NCBI GenBank assembly: GCA_033980235.1 | Contig: CM067062.1 | Span: 6,562,900 to 6,626,899 of the forward strand | DNA length: 64,000 nt | Source: Diadema setosum | Taxonomy: Eukaryota; Echinodermata; Echinoidea; Diadematoida; Diadematidae | Direction: 5' to 3' | In this document: piece after piece, positions 24,888-37,420 of the stretch | Layout: every line of letters starts with the position of its first letter | Position numbering within the stretch: position 1 is the stretch's first letter | Program-made: the position numbers and the translations under genes | Notes under the pieces: model-generated | What the model was told of the DNA's origin: nothing | What the model saw: the letters and a program-made list of their open reading frames with translations, nothing else | Databases searched by the model: none

Positions 24888-25301
24888 GGCCGGCGGAGCG
24901 TTTTTAAAAGCGTGGGGGCCCACTTCCGGGTTTCATGAGCTAACAAGCAAAAAAAAAAAAAAAAAAAAAAAAAGGTCCTTACTCCCCTTCCATTTCCGGG
25001 TTTCTTTAGCTGACAAGCAAAAAAAAAAAAAAAAAAGGTCGTCAGCTCGGATCTCCCCCTCCATTTCCTGTTTTTTTTTCAGCTGACAAGCAAAAAAAGA
25101 AAAAAAAAAAGGTTTTCAGTGAAAAAATATAACCTTACCGCGCTCGTCTATCTAGGCCTATTTCTATTAAGTGCCGCTTACGTACTTCCGGGTTGAAAAA
25201 AGTGTGGGGGCCCAAAGTGATGACACCTTATGTATTTCTTTGTATGGTGCACAAAAAGTGTGGGGGCCCGAGCCCCCACGGCCCCCACGGCTCCGCCGGC
25301 C
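24888..25301. mobile_element. Element with GGCCGGCGGAGC terminal repeats
   Basis: The left end is GGCCGGCGGAGC and the right end is its reverse complement GCTCCGCCGGCC. Next to them are GTGGGGGCCC blocks, repeated near 24915, 25203 and 25259. The interior has three copies of a unit made of TTCCGGGTTT or similar, then AGCTGACAAGC plus an A run and AGGTC. No coding capacity is apparent. Confidence 0.6.
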
Positions 25302-25317
25302 ATGTATATTATTTATT

Positions 25318-25359
<42 letters not shown>

Positions 25360-25380
25360 GTATGTTTATTTCATATTATG

Positions 25381-25430
<50 letters not shown>

Positions 25431-25433
25431 TAA
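25318..25433. repeat. (TA)n microsatellite with TATG interruption
   Basis: Two TA runs of about 35 and 45 bp are separated by TATGTATG-rich sequence. They abut the right end of the GGCCGGCGGAGC element. Confidence 0.9.
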
Positions 25434-26049
25434 TGTATAAGTAATGAAAACAAAGAAAATGCTGACTATATACGACATCAATCGTGCGTGTATGTTAAGG
25501 AGCAGTAAGATATGTCTTGACACAGCGCTGCAATGCCAGGGGAATTGATGGTTAGGAGGTTAAATCTTCCGAAGCGGTTTCCTGCCGACAGAGAAAAATG
25601 AGAGGCTTCCATGAGGAGATCAAGAAACAATAATCATAAAAAAAATGATAGAAAGTGAGCTTGAAATACGATTGTAGTATGGCAAACATGCTGGGTTTTT
25701 TTCAACCCCTTTGTTGCCCTAGAGATAGGATGATTCTTCAAAGATTAATCGTAAGATATGATTCAGGTTTCCGAATATGGCAAGCTATAAACGGTAGTTT
25801 ACACCTTATTGCATTAAGTCTAATAAATGCCCATTTACACCGAGCATGGTACGAGCAAAGGGCCGAGTTTTCGTTTGCGCCAAAAGAATCATTGCCTGGT
25901 CCTGTTAAAAAAAGAATCAGTAATTCGGTTCGAAATCACCCAAAATGTTATTCTTATGTCAAAATCAAGAGCAACGAAATCAACACTATAGAAGATTAAT
26001 TTTTAAACAAAATTATTAGCGGGGAAGCGATATTGAAACAGAACCAGAC

Positions 26050-26258
26050 ATTTTTTTTTTTTTTCGTTCATGAATGGTGTCTCTCTCATGGACGGGTCCT
26101 CCATTTTATGTCCCATCTGAGGGACATTATAGTGTTTTACCTCTTACTAGAGGGGACGGTAGGATTACAAACATCATTGTACGGTGAGACTCGGAGTCGA
26201 ACCCGGATCCTTTAGATCTGGAGGCAGTCGCTCAACCGACTGAGCCAAATTACTACCC
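26050..26258 (-). mobile_element. tRNA-derived SINE
   Basis: On the minus strand the element begins GGGTAGTAATTTGGCTCAGT. It has a Pol III A box (TGGCTCAGTCGG) and B box (GGTTCGACTCC) spaced as in a tRNA. It continues with a core containing GATGGGACATAAAATGGAGG and ends in an A tail of about 16. The tRNA part is degenerate and lacks a clean anticodon arm, so it is not a functional tRNA gene. The GGGAC.TAAA..GGAGG-like core resembles deeply conserved invertebrate SINE domains; the exact class is inference. Confidence 0.75.
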
Positions 26259-26945
26259 TTAACTACTGTTGCGACAATGCTAGCATCAAGCGACTCTTTA
26301 AAGAGAACATATTATCTGATACTGACAGACGTGAAGGGATGTATAGATATACAGAAGCAAAATTATATCTATCTCAAAATTTATCTGAGATCAAAGTATT
26401 TGAGCAGAAAACGTGAATTGTTGCATTCATTACATGTAGATTCGACTATAAACAATACACAGAAGATAGATGTCCATTTTCGTCTTATCATAGTATCTAC
26501 GTAAAGAATTCGGCATCCGCCATCTTTGCAAGTTCTAGAAACGCGGACGGTTATTTTCCCTTTAAGCATTGACTGCGCAGATGTCTGAAGCATTTTTTGC
26601 CAAGGCCCGTGACATGTGTTAATGTCAAGAGTGGATCCTGCATGTGGACTTGAGGGGAATTCCTTCCCTTAAAGGCCTGCTTCAATGATGTCTCACACTT
26701 CGTAATATCGGTCCATCTTGACAGAGAAAAGGGCTGACAAATTATGAATTGTCAATGGTGCGTACAAAGTCTACATTTTGAGTAGGAAGTGAGATACTTC
26801 GAGTATGACATACTTTTCATGTCTCTGATCTCCAGGGTCGTTGATAATAATGAATATCACAAATACCATTCACGCGTCTATAAAACTTACACGCGTGACA
26901 AACGTGCAATGAGTGAAAATTGAGTATGACAATGTGTGTGCATAA

Positions 26946-26982
26946 TGTGTGTGTGTGTGTGTGCGCGCGCGCGTGCGTGCAC
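26946..26982. repeat. TG/CG dinucleotide microsatellite
   Basis: A GTGTGT run grades into GCGCGC, a Z-DNA-prone alternating purine-pyrimidine tract. Confidence 0.75.
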
Positions 26983-26999
26983 TATGCTTGTCTTGTCTC

Positions 27000-29730
27000 A
27001 ATTATATATTCTTATAATTCACTTTTAGCCTAGCGGAATTATCTTTTGAACTGTACACAGGGCGTCACAGATCGTGCAAGCTGTCAAGCCGTCCCATGAA
27101 GGATTATTATCACATGGCTATCCAGGGAGCCGGCCGAAAATGATATGGATCATAGCAGAGGAGACACGTGCTTTCTTCTTTACTAACCTCTCATGGCGAA
27201 GAACATGATTATGCTGACATGGTCCGGGCGGCATTCCGAGTCACATTTGGCTCCACTGCTCATGGAGGCAGCGATAGGGAATGCTTAGTAGGCCTACGAA
27301 AATGTCGAATTATCAATTATGTTTACCGCAGTCAGGATGAAATGAGACAATTCTGGGAGATGAAAAAAAAAAAAAAAGGTTATGGATGTGGTGAATTTGC
27401 GAATGGTAGTGCCATAATTAATGTCTGGTACACATTTTGTCATTGCATTTCTGGATTTGCAATCATTCAAAACTTTGTTTAACCTGTTTTACCTGACTCA
27501 GGACTCGTAAAATTCGAAAGAGGCAGTGCTGTTCAACAAGCATAATCACTCAGATTGTTTTGTGAAAGATAAGCAAAGGTTACAATGAAGCGCTTGGATA
27601 CGTATACATGTATGTGTAGGTAAAGGTGTCTCTATCTGTATAATACTAATATGTGTGCGTGTGACTGTGTGGTTTGTATTCATCTTTACAGCAATTTGAA
27701 AGAGTCAGCAGTTTAGAAATATGCCCATTATCCAAAACACCAAGAAGATAGAGATTAAAAAACGCAAAAAAGAGGGAAAATCAAATCACTTGGCAGCTGT
27801 CGATACTATATCACTGCACGAATATCAGTTGAAACAGCTGCATAGTGAGTAGCAGTCGACATGCAGAGCACATAAACACACTAAACATCCGAATGATAAC
27901 ATTATCCATCAGTCCCTGTGGGGAAACAAAATTTCTGCAAAATCGCATGTTCTTTGCTGGTATCAGTCACCTACGCTGTGGTTGGTATGCCCATATGTTA
28001 TCTCTCAATCTGCCTACCCCTCCCTGCCACTACATCTTTGTGTGTATCTATCAATGTCTTATCTGCTTATATTCTATCTAGCTCTCTTTCTCACCATCGT
28101 TTTTGCCCTCTTTTTCTCTCTTTTTTTCTTCTATATCACATCACAATTGTCTTCTTATATCTTCCGTAGATGTGAGAATACTGCATGATCCACGGCAAAA
28201 GCAATGCATGTAATAGTTGCAGATGCTCAAATCTCAAATGAGCAAGACACGGAAAGAAACATCGCTATTAAAAGCCAAACTGTAGGCAGGAGTGCCAAGT
28301 CGATGGTGAACCTGGTTGGTCTGCGGTGTTAAAAGACTTTGAAAACTGCTGCTTAAAGCGAGCTCATGATCTTATCCCAGAAGTTGTAGATTCATTTAGA
28401 GAAGGCCTGATCTTACCCGTTATGCATGACATTCTCTTTTTATTTCTGTACACAACGTGGGGAAACATTCAAGATTTGTTACAACCAAACAGAATATATA
28501 ACCATGGAAATGTTTGTTTGTTTTCGTCGGAGTAAACTCAGAAAATTTCCAGGATTCATGACTTTAATGTTATAGTGAGTGTTCTTTTTTTTTTTTTTTG
28601 CATTCATGAATCATTATGTGGTGTAACGAATGTGGCGGGATGAAAAAGGTAAAAAAACAAACAAATCACAAACACAAACAAAACTGTTGTGTGGATCGTT
28701 AAGATGCAAAAGAAAAAAAAAATGGTTTTCTTATTATACCAATGACTCGTTAAGCTGCTGGAATTGATCTTCCTTTCTTCTCCATTCTCGAGATTCCAGC
28801 GAGTTAAGAAATGCTTTATTGGGTTATGCACTGGGTCAAGACGATTTTACAGGCGTAATCAGATCTAATAAGCAGATACAGTATATAGCTGTAAGCACTT
28901 CACCATTAGGCTTCTTACAGCTATATCTGTGACGTTAGATCATAAAAAAATAATCATCCTTATCATTGCTTAACCTTCAGCCGAGGTAGTTGTAGGCCTT
29001 TAACTTATTACTTATTTACAGTTTGTAATTGAGTACTCGTTATTTTTTCTATACCCTGTTACTATTCATAGAGAACAGACTCTAAGAGATTACATTGCAA
29101 TGACGTGCATTTGATACTTTTTTTTTTGTTATTGCTATTCCTGCATGCATCTCGGGACTCTGCATCTTTCATTTACACCTTTCCTCCTACATACAAATGC
29201 ATTATTATCTCCGATCAGTCTATTTCTATCTTTAAAGGGAAAATGCAAAAATAATTTCAACTTATTTACGTTAATTCAAAGCAAAAACATGCATCATAGC
29301 TAACGTCTGAAACCACAAACATTATTTGAATGTTTGATATTCGATCTCAGCGGTACAGAGGCCATGTTGCATAAAAAGTGGAGATTAGCCATATTTATAT
29401 AAAGACAATATTAAAATCTTACGTAACAAGTACAACGTTTGCAGTAACAACATAATGACACTTACATTGTATGATAATAGTGAAGGAACAACTACGTCAG
29501 TATCAATACTGTAATTCTTTTTCCATGAGAATACAAAATTTAGAAATGAAACACTTTTCAGCTATATACATATCTAAAAGAGTTCTCCATGGCACCTTAA
29601 GTGTATTTTTTAGTCACTTATTGAATCTCATGCAGTTCTTTAACTAATTGTTTCATAAAGCGCGCATAAAAATCTTATATAATGTATTTCAATCATCTTT
29701 GTCAACATTGGATTGATACAAACAAATGTA
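27000..29730. other. No gene seen
   Basis: AT-rich sequence. The frame at 27168-27482 contains a poly-Lys run and has no recognised domain. A short hairpin with arms near ACAGTATATAGCTGTAAG (28879-28937) is the only structure noted. Confidence 0.4.
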
Positions 29731-29732
29731 TT

Positions 29733-29860
29733 TTAGAAATCAATGGTAAACTGCCAAACATTGTCTGTCAGATCTGAACTCAAGGTACAGCTCTTTGTGT
29801 AGATCCAAGAATCTGCATTGGCGTAAAGAAATATTCGAATTTTCACATCAGCATGCACAA
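29733..29860 (-). CDS. Probable terminal exon of an unrecognised gene
   Basis: A strong acceptor, CTTGTTTCCTCCCAG, precedes a phase-1 frame of 41 residues ending in TAA. The peptide includes HADVKIRIFLYANADSW and SSDLTDNVWQFTIDF and looks like folded, non-repetitive protein. Just upstream on the same strand (to about 30240) a longer Cys-containing frame is open, with a GTAAGT donor after CTATTTTAAA, but its phase does not join directly. No family is recognised. Frameshifted pseudogene is an alternative. Confidence 0.3.
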
Positions 29861-30849
29861 CTGGGAGGAAACAAGTTTGCTGAGCGCCTTGCCCGATTGC
29901 AGCCTTAGTTGAATGGAACGCCAACCTCCCAACACGCCCCAAGACACGCCGTTGACATCTCTCATCCTATTATTCGCGGTATCCAACCCAGTCCCCGTTG
30001 ATGGGCTGTCATCGTTTAATACGCTACATATCTTGTCATAGCATAAAACCGTCACGTCGCTCGTGCAAGGACATGAACCCTGGGGTGAGCTCCAGGCATA
30101 AATTAGGGTCACCAGCACTCGTAGACGTAGAGCTTGTTCCCCAAAACACCCGGCCGCCCTATAGCTACTTACTTTAAAATAGGCGAGATGGCCTATGCAG
30201 TCGGTACATGAACAGCACGTGTTGTAAACCCACTTACTAATTCACATGAACAGGGAACTCTGAAGGTCCGCGCATCTTTTTTTGTTTTGTTTTCTTTGAT
30301 TTATTCCTTTTTTTCAGGCAAGTCGAAGGATGCACTTAAATTAGTCTTGGTACTTTTATATTCTAGTCATATCTTATTGAGTGTCAGTCACAGGTTTTGC
30401 TTTGAATGACTTCTAAAATGAAAGATTTGCTGCAAGCGTAGATAGCCCCTTGGTTACTGTAAATAATAATTTCAAAGATAATCTTGAGTCAATAACTTTT
30501 GTGCTCTTTCAATGAAGATTTACAATCATAGTTAGCTGTAAATCAATTACAATTACTATACGACAAATGAACATTCCAATTTGCCAATGTCAGAGTGTTC
30601 GCAACTAATATGTTGCTTTCAACATGTTGCCAATTAACGGTAATAAAAGAAGAAACCATGATTGGAAACAAAATCACATGACCAATCCTATACATTGTTG
30701 CTAGTGTTATAGTGATGGCTTTGATCATGTTGATTGTACACAACGAGAAATAGACAAGAAACGAAATACTCACATGTAGGATTTAAACCAAGATATCCAA
30801 GAAGAGAGATATGGGAAGACAACTCTATTCTGCTCTTAGACAAACTCCC

Positions 30850-31420
30850 TAAATGTTCATAGACTGCGACATATGAGTAAAGACTTCAAAACTCGTTAGG
30901 CGGTGTCGAAAACCCTCACTGCTGTGGAGAGATGCGAGGACTTTGTCTTTATACTGCGTTATTGGACGGACTGGGAGGCGCACAGATGGGGGAGGGCTGT
31001 CGAAGTGAGGCACCACGCCTTTGGGAGTTACTAAAAGTGAGCGTGAAAGTGAAGAGTTGGTTTCTAGCACCGTGGACAGAGAAGCTGTTCAAGTCTATCC
31101 GTGTGTCTAATTCGTCGCCCTCGTGGAAGTGTCCTCACTGTCTTTATCATTTTTTAACTCCTCATCCTCGACGTACAAATCGCACCTGTATAAACAATCA
31201 TGAAAATGAGGTGCCATAAAGGTTTCTTTGAATATCACGTTGAGAACAGTTTATCATGATAGTGATTAGGTCAGGCTGGAAACTTACGCTTGCACTTGCA
31301 TGCGTAACGACCTGCCCTTCTTCATGAGGCACCATCTGAATCAATATTGCCAACGTGTAATGGTTTTGCCGTTCTTGTTTCAAGGCAGCGTAGGAAGTTG
31401 ATGCCGTTACCCGTGATCAG
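30850..31420 (-). other. Coding-like frames with splice signals, unrecognised
   Basis: The frame at about 31288-31410 encodes NHYTLAILIQMVPHEEGQVV and ends at an AGC/GTAAGT donor. An acceptor (TTTATACAG) at about 31187 precedes a short acidic tail (VEDEELKNDKDSED) that ends in TAG. Overlapping Ser/Pro-rich frames are open down to 30849. The phases of these pieces do not join simply, so they may belong to one minus-strand gene with missing exons or be a decayed copy. Confidence 0.25.
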
Positions 31421-31596
31421 AGATTTCGCTTTAAGGTTATAACGACAGCAACATCATTTAAACAGAGCAAAATCTCCAAGAGATAGACATGACAGAGACG
31501 TCATCAAGCTTTCGAAATGGTGGGTCTCTTCTTTCAGTATTCGAAAGAATCTCTTGCGGTGATTGATTGATCATTTAACCAATCAGAAGTAGGGAG

Positions 31597-31626
31597 AGAG
31601 GGGGAGAGAGAGAGAGAGAGAGGGGA
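31597..31626. repeat. (GA)n microsatellite
   Basis: GA-rich run with G-rich flanks, about 30 bp. Confidence 0.75.
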
Positions 31627-32050
31627 GGGGGCGTGGGGAAGACAAATGATAGAAGCTCGGATGACCTGTGTGTTGAGGCAAACGAGGGTTTCAAATTCCG
31701 TAAGAATTACTGGCCAACGTATTACTCTCGAGTCACATTGCGCAGTGTAATGAGTTGTTGCATGTAATTACACGTTTGATATCAAACAACATTACTAGAT
31801 ATAGAGTGTTAAAAATCCCTCTCGATAACACAAACAGCGGGAACTCTTTTCCTAAGAGTATTACAAAGATCAACTTAATGGGTAGGTTTAGATAATGTAA
31901 CTGTACCTTGAAAGCAGCATTCTGAAGAAACTTAAGCTCAGATCAGTAATATTGAAATCTCTGTGAGGGATCGCGTAGTTTTGGTTGAGACTTAACTTCA
32001 GGTTTCTAACATTTTGGTGAAATAATGAGAAGCCTCTTATGAAATGAGAG

Positions 32051-32264
32051 AGAGCATGTAATTTCAAGAGGAATTAAACATTTATTTGATAAAAATTGTT
32101 TTTTAAATGGCTGAGATATCCAAATCAGAGGGATCCTGATCAAAGGTGGAACCCACCCTTTTACTATACGATCGCTTTGTTTTATTTGTTTTTGGATGTC
32201 TCAGCCATTTCAGAACCGATTTTCATAAAACAAACTTTGAATTCCTCTTAGAATGGTATGCTCT
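32051..32264. mobile_element. Foldback MITE-like repeat
   Basis: The left arm contains AGAGCATG..., AAGAGGAATT and AAATGGCTGAGATATCCAAA. The right arm carries the reverse complements, with CCATTTCAG, AATTCCTCTTAGAAT and ATGCTCT. The central part has GGTGGAACCCACCCTTTTAC. The arms are imperfect. There is no coding capacity. Confidence 0.55.
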
Positions 32265-33070
32265 GTAGTAATCCATAAGTGGTTATCTGGTATCTCGCAA
32301 GAAGTTAAAACCCCAATCCTCGATCGTCTACACCAATTCTATCCATCCCTTTACGGAAATCTAAGGTTAAACATGTTCCATGAAAAATAAGGTATGTGTA
32401 ATGTTATCGCCTCACAAGTCTCATTGAAAAATGATCTCATATAAAGGCGGAATAAACATTACACATAAGTATCGCATTTATAAAGTTAACATGATTTAGA
32501 TATACGACAAACATTTAAAAAGCTATTCCATCACTATCTTGTTTTAGTTAGACTTCGGGTGACTTTATTTGACTTAGTAGTTCCTTCTTGAGAGTCGACT
32601 TGAACGTGAAGTGAACATTCCCTTTAAATACATGTACTCGAAGAATATGAGGCCAGGTCTTAAGACGATGGGACTTTTAGGAATGGCAGAGGTGGTGGGG
32701 GAGAAGTGGGGGGGGGGGCTGTGAATTGATGAGAGTGAACGGTTAGGAGAAAAGGGGGAGGAGGATTTCAAGGAAGATTTACCCTCATCATCATCATAAC
32801 GAAATGTCTTTCTCAGTATGGGGAACTTAATTCACCCTCCTTAACCTCATCCTATACGGGAAGGAGAATGGTCGGGCTGTATGATGATGTATCACAAAGC
32901 ACAGTTGATACATGGCCTTGACGATTGCGGGAGGTACCGCCTTCGAGCGCGGATGCAAAGCGCGGATGCCATTCCCGCGCCTACTATACCGTGTCAGTGG
33001 GGAGATGTACTGCTACCGTCGACAAGTAAAAGCTCTACCCTATTTTTTTTTTTACTTTTATTTGAATGAG

Positions 33071-33105
<35 letters not shown>

Positions 33106-33112
33106 GAGACAG
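33071..33112. repeat. (CAGA)n microsatellite
   Basis: Repeats of CAGA/GACA over about 40 bp. Confidence 0.85.
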
Positions 33113-33179
33113 ACCCCATGGAAGAACAGATCTATCATCTTGATAGATCTAAAATGGGCTATCCACCGTTACATGTTAT

Positions 33180-33328
33180 CATCATTGACACATGTCAACT
33201 TGTTTTTATTGTATTTTGATACTTCAATCTTGATTCATGTTTTAGTTATGTCATGTTCAACACTGTTTATCTTGCATGTCTTGTATATGATTTTATTGTT
33301 TCGGAAATAAAAACAAACAAACAAACAG
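33180..33328 (+). mobile_element. Probable LINE 3' UTR with (AAAC)n tail
   Basis: TTTTATTGTTTCGGAAATAAA runs into AAACAAACAAACAAACAG. The low-complexity, pyrimidine-rich 3' UTR style plus a polyadenylation-like signal and a short tandem tail match a truncated non-LTR retrotransposon end. No RT residues are retained. Confidence 0.4.
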
Positions 33329-33329
33329 A

Positions 33330-36085
33330 TAAGAAAACGGCCAGTCGTCGTCAACAGTCAAGAGAAAGTTTTTTTTTTTTTTTAAATCGTCAGACAAGAA
33401 CCTAAGAATGTGTTACACTTTCAGAATTTCACTTTTTCGCTGTCAAATCAGTTTATCTGTTCCAATCACCATCACTTATACAACTTCACTTCGATAAATT
33501 TCAGATTTGACCTTGGCAAATCAAGTTTTAATATCGAGTTAAAGGATTTTCTGAATCTTATTTTGGATAAAAATTATGTGAGTCAACGTTTAATCATGCA
33601 CCCTTTCGAAGGACGGACAGGCGTCGTGATATTACACAACGATTCTATCCTAACGATTAAATTCCATCCCCTTCCGAGCTCTTTCCAGCAATTAAGTTCC
33701 ATTATTACTGTTTAATGACATTATGCGATACCACATAATTTCCTTAATCATAACGAATTACGAATCCATGATAATCATGATGGTAAATTCAAATAACACC
33801 AATTGAATAAACATTTAGGGCCGACTATATCTTTCAAACAAGAATGTGACGTTATATAAAATAGAGATAAGCAGATGTACATTATTTGTATTATGTATGT
33901 ATGTATAGGCCTGTACAATATACATACATGGATACAAAAAATATTGATGAATCTCTGATATCGTTACGACGAACGTCCTTCATTATTTTGTTCCCCTTCT
34001 CTGCTTCTCCCCCCCCCCCCCCCTTCAATCACTATCACCGCTCACCGACGGGGCATCGCCATTCGTTGTGGCCAGGAGCATAGGCAGCGTGATGGGTTCA
34101 CTATCATCCTTGGAATTGTTATTCCAAGGTACCATCCCCATGTCTTGGCAAGTCATTATATTCTGTCGTGCCAGCTGTTCCAAGTTGATGATTTGTTTAT
34201 TCACTTAACGTCACAACGCCGCCGACACTCGATGGGATCGTGGGTAGTCGAGTACTGATGACAGTACCCCAAGTTCACCTGCGAAAGTAGACTCGATTTC
34301 AATATCATAAATTCTCTTCATAAAATTGCGCATGGATATAGTTAATACCTTGAGTGATCATTTCTTTCCCTGCATGCATGGTCCCCTTAACATACTTTCC
34401 ACACTAGTATTCATTACGATCCCGTGTTCTCGAGAAAAACCTTTCTTTTCCAAATTCCGATTTTTGAAATTTTGCAGTGTTGTCAATATGGCCTGCCGAC
34501 AAATATAAATATGGTAGTGAAGACCGTCATAAGGAATTATGAATCATGTAAGACAAAATGTTTAGAGTATGCGTTATACACAGCCATCGCGTCTGGAGTT
34601 CTAACAATAAAAACTGCTATGCTTACAAAACAACTGCGTCAACAACAAACATCCGGCAGAAAAAAAAATTGAGGTTATATTTTGATCCAATTCCAAAAAA
34701 ACCCCAACTATACTTTCGGATAATGATAAAGGAAGGAAAGAAGCAAGAAATGTATAGATGTAAGACCTATAGAGCGAGGAACACGTACAAACAGGATGTC
34801 GTTATAGCTTCAAAAGAGAGCTTGCGTTTTCTATACCCAAGAAAGCGGAATACCATTCACTTTTAGACCAATATCCGGGTTCTTGTCGAATTGGAGCGGA
34901 AGAAAAACCGAAGCGGAAGAAAAACTGTGCTGTATACAACCATAATGTGCTAATTAAGAACACCGAGAATTGCATTACGTGACCTGCGGGTATGCATGGG
35001 TTAATGCTCATCTAGAGGGTTCCATGCTGAAAAGTTAGGTGGCTACTAGCGTGTTTTTGTTTTGTTTTGTTTTTAATTTCAAATACACAAACTCTTTGAT
35101 GATTTTTTAATGTTTGCATATTGATATTGTAAGCCTCGTCAACAATTATTTTCTCACATGCACAAATTGCAGTTGCTTAACACAATGAGCTGCTGCTATT
35201 ATTGGTCTCTGTAGAATCTCAAGAATTATTGTGCTTTGCCATTGGTTTGTTGTATTGTATTCGGAACACTCAAGGTTTGAATGCGCGATACGAAAGTGTT
35301 TTAGCAAATAGACTCTCGTCTGTTTCAGCAAAGCGAGGAACGCTTTAGATATATGAGCTTTAACCCTTTGTTCAGCTCTGCCTCTGTCTTAAACATCAGA
35401 ACACCGAGAAACAGAAACAGCTGAAATTATTGTCATATTTTCCTACCAATAACGTCAAACTATCGTGACATCCCCATTTTTTTTTTTTTTTGGTTCCATC
35501 CACACAGAGGGAAACGACGTACCTATAACGCTATCCTTTACGTAATTTTGTATAACGGATGGTCCGATTTTCCTCAAAGTTTCATTGTGAGTTTCATCCA
35601 TAGTTTAGGATTTCATCCTTTTTTGGTGCCTGAGGAAATGTTCTCCTTAACCTCTCTCTGACGTCATAGCCATGGGATGGCATTGGGGTTAAATATGATT
35701 TATATACACCAGTTATGAATTGCTTTATACAGAATGAAAAAAAAAAATCCAACTTGGCATAAGAAAATGAGCAGATGTAGAACTCCATGTAAAAAAAAAA
35801 GGAAGAATAAAGAGAAAACGAAATATACTGGCATTACTTATTTCAGATGGAGGACTTGCGTATATTCATAAGCTGATATGCAGTTTATGATTTCTGACGT
35901 TTCTCTGCAAAGTTATTGAACAATGAAAGAGTCATCACTTCCTTTACTTATCATTTTGTTTGTAACCTTGAGCACTTTCTGTTCCCCTCCCTCCCAACAT
36001 CCTGCACAAATCCACGTTCAGATATTAAGTCCACTATAAAGTCAGCTCTTGGTAAAGCCCCCCCCCCCCCCATACGGGTGCACGT
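33330..36085. other. No gene seen
   Basis: AT-rich DNA with poly-C tracts near 34009 and 36060. No convincing exon was found on either strand. Confidence 0.4.
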
Positions 36086-36247
36086 CACGAGACCGACACC
36101 CACGAGTCATACAGCTCACGACTCTGAATCATACAGCTCACGAGTCATACAGCCCATGAGTTCGACACCGTAAGGCCCACGAGTGGGCTGTTTTTACCTG
36201 TAGTTTCGAACTCGTGGGCTGCATGACTCGTGGGTGTCGGTCTTGTG
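36086..36247. mobile_element. Palindromic element of repeated CACGAGTCATACAGC units
   Basis: The left end is CACGAGACCGACACCCACGA and the right end is its near-perfect reverse complement. The left half has three to four imperfect copies of a unit close to CACGAGTCATACAGC. The right half is a shorter mirror containing TCGTGGGCTGCATGACTCGT. A C tract of about 12 bases abuts the left side. It is a small foldback MITE. Confidence 0.65.
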
Positions 36248-36249
36248 GG

Positions 36250-37260
36250 ACGACCCCTCCCATACTTCTGATGAGACATCATGCAACTTGCGCAAACTTG
36301 GCCCTTTTGGGCTTTATCCATGGTTTGTGCACATCTTTATGTTTATTGTTTATTGTTGTCCACTCATGAGCAGCATCTTAATTTTTCCGGTCTGAAGAAA
36401 GACATACGCTATTGAATTGGAGACCCAAATCGTTATTAATAGGTGATTATAATAATATTCGGTATGCCTCATTATGTTCCCTGATGTTGCAAAGCACATA
36501 GGATAACAAGCAATAGGAAAAGGAAAGGCAACATCTCACAAAAACACCTCCTAAAACAGAAGGAGACCAAGGAACACCCCTAAACTAACCATCATCAAAA
36601 TAGGAAGTTAAGGCAGTGGGATTTCAGAAATAACAGCAAGAATATCAGCTCTTCCTAGATGGAGAAAGAGAGGGAGAGGGAGAGAGAGGGAGATGGGAGG
36701 GGGGGGGGGGGGGGACTACAAAGAGGATAATGGGTTCGCAGCCAGTAAATGTGAGGGAAACCTCTCGGAGCTCGGGTCAGGCAGCATATCACAACAACAA
36801 CAACAACAACAACAACAAAAACTGAATACCGCTAAATAAATGGATGGATAATTAATGACTGATAGTGCGCAAAAATGATTGACTTGAGAATGAAAAAAAA
36901 ATATCATAGGCCTGGATGTAGTGGTAATTAACTGAATACTTGCACAGTTCAAAGTATGGATAAAAATGTATTATACTGAATAAACCAAAATATGCAGATT
37001 GTCATCGCGATATCCCGATGAGATTGATAAAACTTAATTAAATTAAAACTTTGTTTTTGGGAAGTACCTCAGTATACATCTATCCACGAATGTATAGGCT
37101 TATTTATATTGCACTTGGACTGCCGGGTACGCTCACTTTTTTCTCTTTATGTTTTTTTTTTTTTTTTCCACAAAGGTATGACTCTATCTCGGGGACGCTT
37201 TCCCATATGGCATCGATCCAATTGTGCAACGGGAGTGTATGTGCAAGGACCCGTTTTGCA
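36250..37260. other. No gene seen
   Basis: Contains a G tract with GA-rich flank (about 36660-36715) and a (CAA)n microsatellite near 36792-36820. Confidence 0.4.
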
Positions 37261-37267
37261 TGAGCGA

Positions 37268-37420
37268 CAGATAAATAATTTGATTTGATTTGATTTGATT
37301 TATTTCTGCATTTTTCACAAAGTATTATACAACATAACAAACAATTTTCCAGTACTACACATATCATATCCAACACAAGATGAATAAAAATACAGTCATA
37401 ATAAACCAATAATGAAATAT
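37268..37420 (-). mobile_element. LINE 3' end with (AAATC)n tail
   Basis: On the minus strand the sequence ends AATGCAGAAATAAATC followed by AAATC repeats. The same AATGC.GAAATAAATC junction occurs on the plus strand at about 57193-57213, so both are 3' ends of one LINE family. The RT region is not retained. Confidence 0.55.

Noticed and set aside
26180..26258. Functional tRNA gene
   Set aside because: A and B boxes are present but the anticodon arm does not fold cleanly, and the sequence continues into a SINE body with an A tail.
28879..28937. Hairpin with ACAGTATATAGCTGTAAG arms as a microRNA precursor
   Set aside because: The stem is only about 17 bp with a bulge, too short for a canonical precursor.
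33410..33715. 101-codon ORF
   Set aside because: Looked briefly for a LINE RT C-terminus; no diagnostic motifs and no exon borders.
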